Shown here: positions 1 to 9,457 of the stretch, piece by piece
Position numbering within the stretch: position 1 is the stretch's first letter
Layout of the letters: every line of letters begins with the position of its first letter
NCBI GenBank assembly: GCA_003427395.1
Contig: BFEA01000074.1
Location: 3,476,359-3,500,686 of the forward strand
DNA length: 24,328 nt
Reading direction: 5' to 3'
Source of the DNA: Chara braunii
Taxonomy: Eukaryota; Streptophyta; Charophyceae; Charales; Characeae
Program-made: the position numbers and the translations under genes
The notes under the pieces: generated by a model
Database searches by the model: none
The model's input: the letters and a program-made list of their open reading frames with translations, nothing else
What the model was told of the DNA's origin: nothing

Positions 1-126
1 GCCCTGAGTTCCCCTAATTTTTGTTGCCTGGTCAAACCAGAGTACCGTCAAAACTCGGACTTGTTTTTGAGCCTAANTCCCAAAACCGCAGGATTCAGGC
101 GGCTCATTGCTTGTGGCCGCCTGACA
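1..126 (-). repeat. 3' LTR, terminal 126 bp only
   Basis: This stretch matches 18550-18675 base for base except at 98, 102 and 118; Ns occur at 77 here and at 18598 in the other copy. It ends in CCTGACA, so on the minus strand the LTR begins TGTCAGG. Homology stops exactly at 126/18675, where one copy passes into internal sequence and the other into a different element. Three differences in 124 comparable bases (about 2.4%) suggest an insertion that is not very recent, though the sample is small. Confidence 0.88.
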
Positions 127-314
127 GTTAGCCCGGACCACTTTTCGACGCCCCCGTCGAGCCTTATCCATTTACGTTAAACGAAGCGGACAAACTTCAG
201 GGTGATTGCCCGTAAAGGTCGCCCACGTCGGCGTTTAATTGTCTTATGTTTCAGTTTGTTATGAGTTCTGGGGCTAAGAAGATGTTTCTTGACTTTCCTT
301 TTCCTTCGGGTTTT
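127..314 (-). other. 3' untranslated zone between integrase and 3' LTR
   Basis: No reading frame is evident. A polypurine tract is expected directly next to the LTR, but the minus-strand bases abutting the LTR read GGTCCGGGCTAAC, which is not purine-rich. A good purine run (minus strand GAAGGAAAAGGAAAG) lies at about 289-303, some 165 bp away. A small inverted repeat (TCGAC...GTCGA) lies at about 144-160. Which tract primes plus-strand synthesis is unresolved. Confidence 0.5.
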
Positions 315-2079
315 TTACCAGGATAGGATTCTCTTTTCCTTCTGACGTTGGTCCGAGAAAGGTGCCGACCCACCAGTTTGTCTAATGCGAACTCTCCGTC
401 TTACCCTCTTGAGCACGAATAACCATTTCTTCTCTCTTCCTAATGCCAACCCTTTGACCATACTTTTCTCCACTCTTTTCCTCTTCTTGGAACTTTCCCC
501 TGCCTCGAATCGTCTCGAGGGGACTCCATCCTCCATTTTGGCCTTTCCTTTCCCTTTTGGGCCTGTCAGTGATAAGGTGGGTGCAGGCCTGGGTCTAAAC
601 AACTTTAACCTACCACCCGTCACTGGGTCCTTCCACTTGGATCCATCTAATTCTGCAATCATATAGGCACCCCAGTCGAGCGCCTCAACCACTTTGTAAG
701 GTCCCATCCATCTGTTGGCGAGTTTTCCGGTCTAGGTCCTTTCCAGTGCTGCGCCGTAGAGAAGGACCATATCTCCTACGCTCACCCTCTCTTTCCTGAT
801 CCGCACGCCCTTATCTCATCTCTCTTTACCTTTGTCCCTCTCCACTTCCAGACGATCTGCCGCTGTCATAAGGTTGTCTTCCAAACCGTAGGCTATCTGT
901 CTTGTTCGAGCAGCTATGAGTTCCTCTCTGGACATCCTTTCCGCCCAGTCAACGGTTGTCCAGCTGTCGACGTGAAACTCTATGGGGAGAGGACAATGCC
1001 GCCTGAACCACAAGGTGTACGGTGGGTATCCAGTGCTAGCCCGGACCGTGACGTTGTCCGCCCATATTGCGTATCGAAAAAATCATGGCCAATCGCTGTC
1101 CTTACCTCTGCACCACTTGGATAGCAACGCTATCAGAGTCTAGTGTTCCCTTTCTACTGGAGAGTTCGACTGTGGGTGGTAGGCGGTGGCTATCGAAACT
1201 CTCGCCCCGACTCTCTTGAACACACTCTGAACCTCGTCGGCTAGAAATTCCGCCCCTCTATCCATCACTATCTTGCTGACACAACCATACCTAGATAAGT
1301 ACTCTAGGACGAAGCTCTTCACTTCCCTGGCCGACTTACTCCTGATAGGTCTACCATCCACGAATCCAGTGAAGTCGTCTCGTATATTCACAACATAGTT
1401 CATATTGCCTACTCCTTTCGGCATCTTCACCAGATCGATGTGTACCTTCTCTCCTGACCTGGTCGGATAGGATGGATGAAGTGGCTCTTTGTATTTCACA
1501 AGAGCTCTCTTCTGACACTCCTCGCAGGTTATGCAGTATCTCTCGACGTCCTTATACTGTCCCGCCCACCAGTAGAGTCTGCGTACCTTTTCGTAGGTTC
1601 CTTTGACTCCTCTATGACCTCCAACCACCCCGTCGTGAAGCTCCGCAACTATCGTCTGTCTCTCTTCAGGATCACAGACTACTCGTAAGGGCATCCCCGA
1701 CCCAACTGGTCTTCGGAATAGATGGCCCGCTCTAAGGCAGTACTGGGCTACTTGTCTCCGGATATCTGAATCTTGACTCTCCTCTCCTGACAAGTGTAGT
1801 CCGATCGTTCGGTATTTGCCCTCGTAAAGGTTAACCAGAAATTGATCGACGCGTCTCGGCTCCGCCATTGTCAGGGCTCCAGCTACTATCGGGCACTCGG
1901 TCTCAAGAGGGATCCGAGAAAGCCCATCCGACACGACAGTTTGAGTACCCGATATTCTCTCAACTGTGTAATCATAGAATCGAATCCGTATTAACCATCG
2001 TGCGATGGTCGGGTCAGTCGGACTAAAGTCTTTCTGGAGGACAGAGGGAACCGCTGTGGGATCTACTCTTAAGATGAAC
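315..2079 (-). pseudogene. Ty3/gypsy integrase with GPY/F module
   Basis: Integrase joins retroelement cDNA to the host chromosome. Counting from the codon at 1934, the N-terminal zinc module has H100, H107, C137 and C140. The catalytic core has D167 (in HIDL), D225 (in MDRGAEF) and E261 (in SPVERE), giving D,D-35-E spacing. The frame carries on past stops at 1140 (TAG), 1083 (TGA), 816 (TGA) and 732 (TAG). It then reaches a WMGPYKVVE motif near 705, the GPY/F module typical of gypsy integrases, followed by a basic tail ending in TAA at 315. I see no chromodomain. Upstream it joins RNase H after a one-base frame change near 2078. All catalytic residues survive, but four stops make the gene non-functional. 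Confidence 0.88.
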
Positions 2080-3606
2080 CCGCCCGTAGATATAGTGTCT
2101 GAACGTGTCTAGACACCGCAGAACAGCTAACACTTCCTTCTTGAATTGACTGTAGTTATGCTCAGCCGTATTAAGTGTCCTACTCTCAAATCTTAACGGT
2201 CTTCCCTTCCCTTCAACGTCCTTCCGAGACAGCAGCCCACCAACTGAACAAGGTCCAACATCCGTGGATACTATGAAGGGCCTCTCGGCCTCATCATCAA
2301 AGAATGGCACGCCAAGTACGCGCCCTCCCTCCTTAAATTCATCTTTAAGCTCTTTCATAGCGAATTCCTGAGAATAATCCCAATATAATTTCTCAGTCTT
2401 CCGAAGGAGTACCCTCAATGGCTCAGCCTTCTCCGCATACCTGCGTATGAAAATCCGCCAATAACCGACGACTCCCAGAAATTGTCGGACCTCGGTAGCA
2501 CTATGCAACAACGACGACCAATTTAGGAGTTTGTCTAGCTTTGCAGGATCCGCTCGGCGTCCTCTTGAGTCGCAGATAAAGCCTAAGATCTTAATAGTCG
2601 AGACGTCCCACCGGCTCTTCGCTCCGTCGACCGTCAAATTTGCGTCGTCCAACTGCTCAAGTATCATGCAAATATCGGTTAGGTGCTGTTCGACGAATCT
2701 CCTAACTCCTGGCACGACCTCTGTCTCATCTTTCTTTACTGGTCCTTTTATAGGAAAGTCATCCATAAAAACTTCAACCTCGTCAGGAATAAAGTTCTTG
2801 AGGACGACTACCATGGCTCTCTAAAAAACAGCTACCGCATTAGTCCAACCCATAGGGACAACCATCATCTGTATCAGTCCCAATGGCATGTGCATAGCCG
2901 TGGGGTGCCTGTCCCTGGGATCAAGCGGTACCTCGTCATACCCTGAGAACAGATCACAGACCGAATAAATTGACCTGCCCGCGGCGCCTTCAGCCAGTAA
3001 GTCGGCGTGAGGCACAGAGCCTACGTCTCGAATCGTCACCGCGTTGACCTTCTAAAGGTCCTGGATCCACCGGATCTTGCCATTCGGCTTTCGTAGGAAG
3101 AACCATCGATTAGCATAAGCGTTGTCGGATGGCTCTGCAACATGAGAAGCCATCTTTTCTTTTAGGAAAGCGATAACCTCTTCCTTCGCCTTCTGGGCGT
3201 ATTTCCATCCTGCGTCATTCCATGGAACATGTGAAATCGTATAAATCCTTGCTGGCTTAGCGTAATGAGGGTCAACCCTACCGTGCTCCGCGTCGCTGGA
3301 AGCTATAGCCTTATCGCATGTCTTTAATATCTCTATCACACGTTCCCGCTCCTGTGGGGTCAGATTTCCATCTCTGATGTCCATCCCTGCTATCCTCTCT
3401 TCCGTTAGGTGTTGCGGCTCCTTTTTCTTTCTTTCTTTGATTTCCTTTGCGATCTCTTTCTCCGATACCCCTTCCAGTGCAGACCGCTCGCGGCCCACCG
3501 CCGCTGGCTTAATTTTCTGAGCTACTCGCTTGTGTCGCTTGGGTAGCCCCCCATAGGGGGCCGTGCCCTTAAAAAAACATAGATACCACGCTGCCAAACT
3601 CCTCAT
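2023..3606 (-). pseudogene. Reverse transcriptase and RNase H (pol)
   Basis: This region would copy the element RNA into DNA and remove the RNA strand. The RT begins around 3300. It shows the fingers motif WFFLRKPNGKIRW (about 3105-3065), palm motif VCDLFSGYDEVPLD, the substrate-binding stretch LGLIQMMVVPMGWTNA, and the catalytic box FMDD at 2758-2769. The connection and RNase H follow (STDVGP near 2250; ESRTLNTAEHNYSQFKKE). One frame covers 3606-2023 except for TAG codons at 3052 (after IQDL) and 2821 (before RAM), both where related RTs have glutamine, so C-to-T changes are likely. The entry from protease is through a T7 run near 3570, and the exit to integrase is also a frame change. About 180 residues of linker precede the RT core. 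Confidence 0.9.
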
Positions 3607-4531
3607 CTGCCTCCTTTGGATACGAGTTTCTGTCCACTATCAGCCGATTTCCTAAATCTTCGACTTCTACAATCCGGCCTTCTTCTTCTGTGAGCAGAGG
3701 TCCATACTTCTTCTCGCGAAATCGCACCGCGCGGCCGGAGATAGGTAACGACTTAATCCGATCACTGGGTCTCGCACCCACAGCGAGAGCTGCTCTGTTC
3801 CTCGGGTCTCGAGGCTTCACCGTCTCAATCATAACCCGCGTCCCATCTAGCTTCTTAATGGACAGTGTCTGGCTCCCGTCCGGTCGCTCTATCGTCACCG
3901 CATGCACATGGCTCAACCACTTCCGTCCCAAGAGCAGGTCAGAGCTGCAATTCTTGACTGCAAAGACTGGCAGGGTCACTCGTACCCCTTGGACCTCTAT
4001 GGCTGCTTTGTGGCTGACTCCTGTGATCTGTTGCTTTCTCCCATCAGCCGTCTCTATCTCGAATAAGTATGACCTATCGAATCCCAGTCCAACTTGCTCT
4101 GCCAGATCCTCGTTTATAATGACAGCCTCACTGTCGTTATCGATCACAGCATCTAGAACCGCTCCGTCGTTTAGGATCGCCTTCACGGTCCCACTTCCAA
4201 GTATGTAAAACTTGTCTGGAGGCACACCTTCCATCCCATCAAAACGAACTGTCGCCATGCGATCTGCTCTATCAATCACCTCGGATACTGCTACAGTAGG
4301 AGCATCCGCCTTAGGGGTCACCTGAGCCTCCTCTGATAGAGGCATGCGAGTCTTCTGCGTGATCATCTGTAACTCGTCGCGAGTCGGCTTGGATGCTGCC
4401 AGATATTTCAGCATAGAGCACTCCATGGGCTGCCGAAGAGCCCGTCTCAGAGGCTCAACCGTGTCAATATCATCTAACGAACTCTTCATCAAGAACTTCT
4501 TCACTCCCCGCTTTCGCGCGCTCCTCTTCAT
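3569..4531 (-). CDS. Retropepsin-like aspartic protease (pro)
   Basis: A 320-codon frame is open from an ATG at 4531. Retropepsins cleave the Gag-Pol polyprotein and act as dimers, each contributing a D-[ST]-G motif. Here the active-site loop reads VIDNDSEAVII, with D131 present but D in place of the usual glycine at residue 133. The second hallmark, hydrophobic-hydrophobic-G, is present as DLLLGRKWL near residues 199-207. The flap region lies between, around residues 160-175. The first 100 residues are a linker from gag. The frame overlaps the end of gag by 62 nt in a +1 register and ends at TAA next to the T7 run leading into RT. The frame is open, but the altered active-site glycine suggests the enzyme is impaired. 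Confidence 0.8.
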   Translation of the reverse strand: MKRSARKRGVKKFLMKSSLDDIDTVEPLRRALRQPMECSMLKYLAASKPTRDELQMITQKTRMPLSEEAQVTPKADAPTVAVSEVIDRADRMATVRFDGMEGVPPDKFYILGSGTVKAILNDGAVLDAVIDNDSEAVIINEDLAEQVGLGFDRSYLFEIETADGRKQQITGVSHKAAIEVQGVRVTLPVFAVKNCSSDLLLGRKWLSHVHAVTIERPDGSQTLSIKKLDGTRVMIETVKPRDPRNRAALAVGARPSDRIKSLPISGRAVRFREKKYGPLLTEEEGRIVEVEDLGNRLIVDRNSYPKEADEEFGSVVSMFF

Positions 4532-6731
4532 CGATCCGTTGTCCGTCCTTCTCCGCCATCATGTAATCCGTATTAGTCTTCCTCGATGTAGACCCTCTCG
4601 CCGACTTGGTAGCTGCCACCCTTATGGGTGTGGTTGCCATATCTCCTTCGAAAATTATCTTGATGCTCTGGCTCCTAACCGGCTCCCTTCCTTTACTCGG
4701 CTTTACTCTCCTTGCTTCTACATTCTCCTTCATCGAAGAGAACATTGATACGTCTCCCAGATCATACGCCCACTTGACGCACTTGCGGTCATCAAGCACG
4801 ACAAGTCCCTCATCTATTGCCCGCTTGAGATCCAGGCAGTCTCTCTTGATATGATCATCTCCTCTACAATAGACGCAAGAGTTCCTGGGAGTGGGTGACC
4901 TGTCGTCTGCGCTCCTAGAGGTCGAACCCCTGGCTGCTCTGGGGTCAGGGGACTTTGGATACGGATCAGACGATGCGCTATATCCCCCTCTCTCATTCCG
5001 TCCGTGCGAATCATTGCGGCGGTCTCCTCCAGATCCTCTTTGCTCATATCGTCCCCGTGAGTCGTTCCGGTGGTCTCCATGGTCGTATCGCCCGCTTGAC
5101 TCATCGCGTCGATCTCCTCAGTCGTACCACCCCCGCGAATCGTCACGTTGCACCCTCGCGAATCCCCCGCGGTCATACCGTCCGCGCGAGTCATCTCGTC
5201 GGTCTCCGTCTCGATCTCCTCTCTCATACCTGCCACCCCTGTATCCATCTCGGTCCGACCTCTCATATATGTCGTCCCTGTATCCATCTCGTCGACCCTG
5301 ATCTGACTCCCATCGTCCTCGAGAGTCACCTCTATCCCCATAAGCCTCATAACTAGGGCTGCGCGAGTAATCATCCAGTCTCCTAGCTCGTCCATACGTC
5401 TCGCGAACCCTGCGGTCCCAGTCTATCTCATCATCCCTACGTTGCCATGGCTCATCGTCTCTCTCCCTTTCCCTCGCACGATAATCAGTCAGCGTTCGAG
5501 GATTTCTATCCTCGACACTCCTCCAGGAATCGGTGTTCCTACGGTCCCAGCGAAGTGAATAGGGCCCTCCGGGTTTGTCCCGGTAAGTCGTGGCTCCTGT
5601 GTTGGTCACAATCTCTGTAACCTGTCTTGTCAATCCCCTTACCATGTTCCTTATCTCCTTCACTTCCTCGGCCACGGCTTCATTCTTCTTCGACCACGGG
5701 TAGTCCTTGAAATCAGGACACCTATCAGTGGCATACTCCTTATAGAGAGAGAAGTCACGTCTCCTCATTCCCCTTCATACCAAGTCCTTTTAGTCGTCTG
5801 CCTCTGCCTTTATCGCGAGCTTTAGGAGTTCAGGGAAATCAAGTTTGTCGCGCGGGAGATCTCTAAGTATACTCTTTTGTCTACCTTTGGACAGGTGTCC
5901 AATGAAGATAATACAGCGCTCGACCTCTGAGATCTTTCCCTTCTTCATCAGCACGTCAGAGATCTTCTGGAAACGTTTCCCGAATGCCCGTACGCTCTCG
6001 TCCTCATCTTGAGTCATAGTCTCAAGGTCCTTGATGGAGTACTTGTTATCCTCTAATTTGTAAAACTCAATGAGGTTCTTCTAATACGTAGTCCATTCCC
6101 CATCCTTCGGTCGGGCTTCCTTAACTTCCTTGCCGAGACTTGGATCCACATTAAATAGGAAGTTCTCTATAATCTCTTCCTCCGACCACTGACTCCGGCT
6201 AGCATGAAGCTCTCACTTCTCCAGATATTATATGATACCATAGCCCCTGAAGGTAGGAGGCTCAGAGGCCTTGTGCGTAATAATATAGCGATCCTTGCTC
6301 TTGTAAGGGAGTGGATGTGACTCCCCCGTCTAGGGGTCGAAGACACGCCGGGGCGGTGCTCTATCCCTGTCTTTGTCCCTCCAATAGGAATCTCGTGGAC
6401 TCTCTCTCCAGTCGTCCTTGCGCCTATTCGCCCTGGTTTCCCTCCGTTCATAGTCGGGGGAGAGTCGTGTCGTCGCTTCTCGTCGAGCGCTCGAGGTCCC
6501 AGTCTTCAAAGTCTCCTCCGACTCTGTCACGACCGGCTTGCCCATTATGTCAAGTTCTCTGTCATTGGTTTGGTCAGCTCTTTTCAGCGGTGCTCCTTGC
6601 CTAATTCGTTCCTTCAGATCCTTCAGTGCTCGGTCGGGTGATGTCCTGTACTCCTCACCAGCTCCGCCCGTGGTCAGTTGTGGCCCCATCGTGTCTGGTT
6701 CCATAGGCTACCAGAAGCGGTAGTTGGGCAT
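4470..6731 (-). pseudogene. Gag polyprotein with CCHC zinc knuckle
   Basis: Gag forms the virus-like particle and packages RNA. A single register runs from an ATG at 6731 (or 6704, which avoids an early TAG at 6708) to TGA at 4470. Order: a charged N-terminal part rich in R, D and E; a helical retrotransposon-gag core from about 6250 to 5790 (motifs EEEIIENFLFNVDP, ESVRAFGKRFQKI, LPRDKLDFPELLKLA); a long repeat-like tail of RDDSRGRYD-type units (about 5480-4980); then a zinc knuckle C-x2-C-x4-H-x4-C at 4836-4877. In-frame stops occur at 6330 TAG, 6228 TAA, 6213 TGA, 6081 TAG, 5790 TAA, 5775 TGA and 5118 TGA; the last is most simply a CGA to TGA change within an RGD-type repeat. The end overlaps protease in a +1 register. 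Confidence 0.85.
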
Positions 6732-6746
6732 TTACGCCAGGCGTTA

Positions 6747-6821
6747 CAGCCCGGACCTATGACAGTTGCAGCAGCCCGGACCTGTGACAGAACTCGCAGC
6801 CCGGACCTGTTTCCTTGTCAC
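6747..6821 (-). repeat. Three tandem 25-bp repeats just upstream of gag
   Basis: Copies start at 6747, 6772 and 6797. Each begins CAGCCCGGACCT on the plus strand and has a GACAG or GTCAC element in its second half. The third copy is diverged at its 3' side. The same pair of elements (TGACAG then AGCCCGGACC) occurs at 122-139, across the internal/3' LTR boundary. They lie 16 bp upstream of the possible gag ATG at 6731. Confidence 0.85.
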
Positions 6822-6842
6822 GGTTCGCGCTCGTCTCCAATC

Positions 6843-7169
6843 CTAGCTCTCGACTGCTCTGATTACCGTCACCAGTACTCCGTTCTGGTTGCGGACCTCG
6901 TGCTCACCTTCTATCCCAAGAATCCCTGTGTCTCTCTAAACCTCTCCTTCGGGATCTGCCAACAAGGTCGCGCCTCTCCTGATCTGCACTACACCCGTGA
7001 CAGGGTCTCTACACCTGCTGCAGATCGCAGTCCCGAGCCTAACCAATGTCTTCCGACTAGCAGCCCTCAAGAGTCCTCGAGCGTCTATCTCCGTCCTCCT
7101 CACTAGATCATTCAGTCCGACCTGAATCGGGTAGCCCGCAAACCGAGGAAGCTTTCCTCGTACTGCCAT
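6843..7169 (-). pseudogene. Small CxxC protein upstream of gag, unrecognised (ORF Y)
   Basis: I do not recognise this product. An ATG at 7169 directly follows a TAG in the same register, which fixes the start. The reading is basic at its N-terminus (MAVRGKLPRFAGYPIQVG), continues with an amphipathic stretch rich in R and L, then ICSRCRDPVTGVVQIRRGA, a single CxxC that could bind metal only with partners. A TAG at 6936 interrupts it, after which about 30 more codons run to TAG at 6843. It shares gag's register but is separated from gag by stops and by the 25-bp repeats. It could be the last accessory gene or a former N-terminal extension of gag. Position and strand argue for co-transcription with gag. 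Confidence 0.5.
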
Positions 7170-7243
7170 CTAAAGCCGCCCCTCTGACCTCACTGACCTC
7201 CACTATCTTTCCAAGAGCTTACGATCTTTGTTCCCTCATCTGT

Positions 7244-7759
7244 CTAGTATCTGAGGAAAGTCAGTGCTATAGCCGCTCGTAATCTCATCGCCGACAACTC
7301 CAATATATCATAGAATGTCTCAAAATCTTCCTCATCCCCACTATCCTCTATGGCCTTCAAAGTCTTTTTCGATTCCCTCCAGTATCGGTCGTGAGCGGCT
7401 AACACCCTGAGTATCGCTCTGTCTACTACAACTCTCCCTAGCTCCCCAGCCCTCCTGGCTTCACTTATCTTTAACCTCTCAGTCTCTCTGGGCGTCTCGT
7501 ATCACGCCCTTATCAGAGGTCGCCCATCGAATGGTGTCGTGGGTAGTACGTACTTTATCCTTCGTCCTCCCTCCACTCCAATCCAAAGTCTTGTTCCCCT
7601 AGCCTCTCGCAGCGCACGGCGAACACACTCGGCCTCCTCTACTATGCCAAGCTTGGTATGGAGCTGGAGCTCTGCGATCACTAACACCAACGGACCGTCC
7701 AGTCTCCCTACCACATGCAACGAGTATCTGTCAGTCGCATATAGTGCAGTCCCGCTCAT
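7244..7759 (-). pseudogene. Q3 module plus helical C-terminal part, unrecognised
   Basis: An ATG at 7759 opens an 85-codon frame closed by TGA at 7502. The same register then stays open to TAG at 7244, so the two parts were probably one protein of about 170 residues. The N-terminal half contains the Q signature EEAECVRRALREARGTRL followed by short hydrophobic strands (LWIGV, IKYVLP). That signature resembles the Q2 module (TEAECIRRARDL). The C-terminal half is charged and helical-looking (SKKTLKAIEDSGDEEDFETF). The start codon overlaps the stop of the preceding frame as ATGA (7759-7756). No known family is evident; function unknown. Confidence 0.5.
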
Positions 7760-8397
7760 GCCCTGCTGCTATCCTCTTGCGTTACCTTGTCCTCTGTTGT
7801 TACGTCCTCTGCAGACTTTTCCTTAGCTCCTTAGTGTAATAGGTTTCTCGTCTTTACCCTCTCCAGAAAGTCTGATCTCCACGCTTGGATTAACTCTCTA
7901 TCTTCTCGGAACATACTCTCTAACTCTTTCGTCGCGAGCTCGACCCTACGCAGCTTGCCCTCTTCCTGGCACGAACCGTTCTTTCTTATCTTGTTTCCTA
8001 ACTCCTTTACCTGGTTCAATAGTGGCTCTTTAATGCGCTCTCTCACTCTTCTCACCCCCTCATTCTCCTCTTCCATATTCTGTCCGCATCTCTTACCAGT
8101 TCATCCTCATACCCTCGCTCTAGCCTCAACTACCATCTCGTCGAAGTACCACTCCAACCGCAAGTAGCCCGCTGACCATACCATTACCTCATAAGCCACC
8201 TTCGTCTGGAAGGTGACGCAAGCAAGGACTCCCAGCCGATACACGTCGACCAAGTCTCTAGCTCGTCTTATACACTCGGCCTCCGTCAGACTCTCGATTA
8301 TGCGCACTCTTAGTAGTACTGTGACAGTGAATCCCTCACTCAGTGCACTCACCAGCTGTCTGCTCACTCCGACTCCAGGCGATGATCGCCGTGGCAT
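7756..8397 (-). pseudogene. Q2 module plus coiled-coil-like segment, unrecognised
   Basis: An ATG at 8397 lies inside the end of the P3 frame (34-nt overlap). The first 96 codons contain the Q module: a strand (FTVTVLLRVRII), a helix (TEAECIRRARDLVDVYRL) and strands (LACVTFQ, AYEVMVW), ending at TGA 8107. The same register continues past a second TGA at 8101. From 8076 it reads a highly charged, heptad-like stretch (EEENEGVRRVRERIKEPLL... KELESMFREDRELIQAW) to TAA 7831, then 24 codons to TGA 7756. The common register suggests one former protein of about 213 residues with a Q domain and coiled coil. Alternatively the coiled-coil part is a separate small ORF starting at 8076. Function unknown. 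Confidence 0.5.
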
Positions 8398-9176
8398 TCC
8401 TCCGCCTCTGTGAATAAATACCTCAGGTCCTCTATCCCAACGTACTTCTCTGCACGCCTCCTGCAGTAGTCGACCAAGTCGACCAGTCTCAGACAGTCAA
8501 CCCAGCACGTCGCGTCTATGAGACCTCTCAACTCCTCGTCGTCAAAGCACCTCCACCATAGACTAACGGCAAAGTAGATCTCCTTGAACCACGGTGCCAA
8601 CCCCAGTCCGAGGGCAAGGTGCGTATGTCTGACTGCTCGTATTAGACTCCTAATCCCTCCGTATACCTGGTTTATTACGAACAGCGGAAGCGCCCACCTC
8701 CAACCCTGTACGGGATGAAGATCCTGCGTTGGCGAACTGGACACGATACGCAGCCTCGTTTGACTATCTCCACCTAATGTTCCCGCCTTCCTCTCTAGTA
8801 CTGTTCTGGCCAACGCCTCATACCTCCATAGACTTCTTTCGACCCCGACCAGCGTCAGTCCTATTTCGACCTCCTGCGCTCGATCAAAGATAAGATGTCC
8901 TATTAGCTCCACCTGCCTTCCACGTCCCGGTTTCTTTTCTTTTACAACCACCGTCCAAAGAAACACTCCTTCAGCTATCCACGTCCCGACGTACCCGAGC
9001 GGCTCCCTATGACTATCCTCCAATCGCGCAGGAAGGGGTATGTCGTACCCGAGCGCGGTCTCCCTAGGCTCTGTCAGTCTCCTCGCCCTGTAGGAGCTTG
9101 AATCTCGCAATAAGACATACACCCACCATGCACTCGAATCACTCCTCATTCCCCCTCGCCACTCGATCTGTATCAC
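8364..9176 (-). CDS. P3: third copy of the P accessory protein family, unrecognised
   Basis: This is the longest uninterrupted frame of the accessory block (270 codons from a GTG at 9176; first ATG at 9149, giving 261 residues). I know no family for it, but it aligns by eye with P1 and P2. Shared features in order are: a short LPAR motif (DIPLPARLED); a V-F-L-W-T strand (EGVFLWTVVVKEK); a central helical part; then WALPLFVINQVYGGIRSLIRA, matching the FVVE...GG segment of P1; then DDEELRGLIDA and a final LRYLFTEAEE matching RRLFSDDW of P1. It lacks most of the acidic tail seen in P1 and P2. The Q2 frame overlaps its 3' end. Hydrophobic segments are short and I see no signal peptide or clear membrane span. 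Confidence 0.6.
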   Translation of the reverse strand: MIQIEWRGGMRSDSSAWWVYVLLRDSSSYRARRLTEPRETALGYDIPLPARLEDSHREPLGYVGTWIAEGVFLWTVVVKEKKPGRGRQVELIGHLIFDRAQEVEIGLTLVGVERSLWRYEALARTVLERKAGTLGGDSQTRLRIVSSSPTQDLHPVQGWRWALPLFVINQVYGGIRSLIRAVRHTHLALGLGLAPWFKEIYFAVSLWWRCFDDEELRGLIDATCWVDCLRLVDLVDYCRRRAEKYVGIEDLRYLFTEAEECHGDHRLESE

Positions 9177-9220
9177 TCTACTCCCTGCGACGCACTCGAT
9201 CTCACGATGTTGCTAACTCC

Positions 9221-9457
9221 TCAAACAACTCTTCCACTCAGGCTCAGTATGGTCAAGTAGGTGTTGTGCACTCTCCCGTCAGCTCCATGGAAGTAGATAG
9301 TATACTCGACGTATCTCTGGCCTCTCCGTATCTCCAGGGCATGCTCCGTCATGAGTCTGATTCGTCGCGCAACATCGTCCATCGCCTCTTCTTCCCACCC
9401 CCCTATCCTATCTCGCCGCAAGGAAAGGGTCACTCTCAGTGTGTCTTTGTCCGCCAT
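9221..9457 (-). CDS. Q1: small alpha/beta-like module, unrecognised
   Basis: An intact 78-codon ORF with ATG at 9457. The pattern is strand (TLRVTLSLRR), helix (EEEAMDDVARRIRLMTEHAL), strand (QRYVEYTIYFHG), strand (HNTYLTILSLS), the same order as Q2. The register upstream is shared with the acidic tail of P2, with stops at 9563 and two further stops before 9457. Q1 could therefore be the former C-terminal domain of P2. The helix motif is less like EAEC-RRA than in Q2 and Q3. No function can be assigned. Confidence 0.5.
   Translation of the reverse strand: MADKDTLRVTLSLRRDRIGGWEEEAMDDVARRIRLMTEHALEIRRGQRYVEYTIYFHGADGRVHNTYLTILSLSGRVV

Noticed and set aside
315-707. Possible chromodomain at the integrase C-terminus
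   Set aside because: The segment shows the GPY/F motif and then a basic low-complexity tail; no chromodomain aromatic cage pattern is visible.
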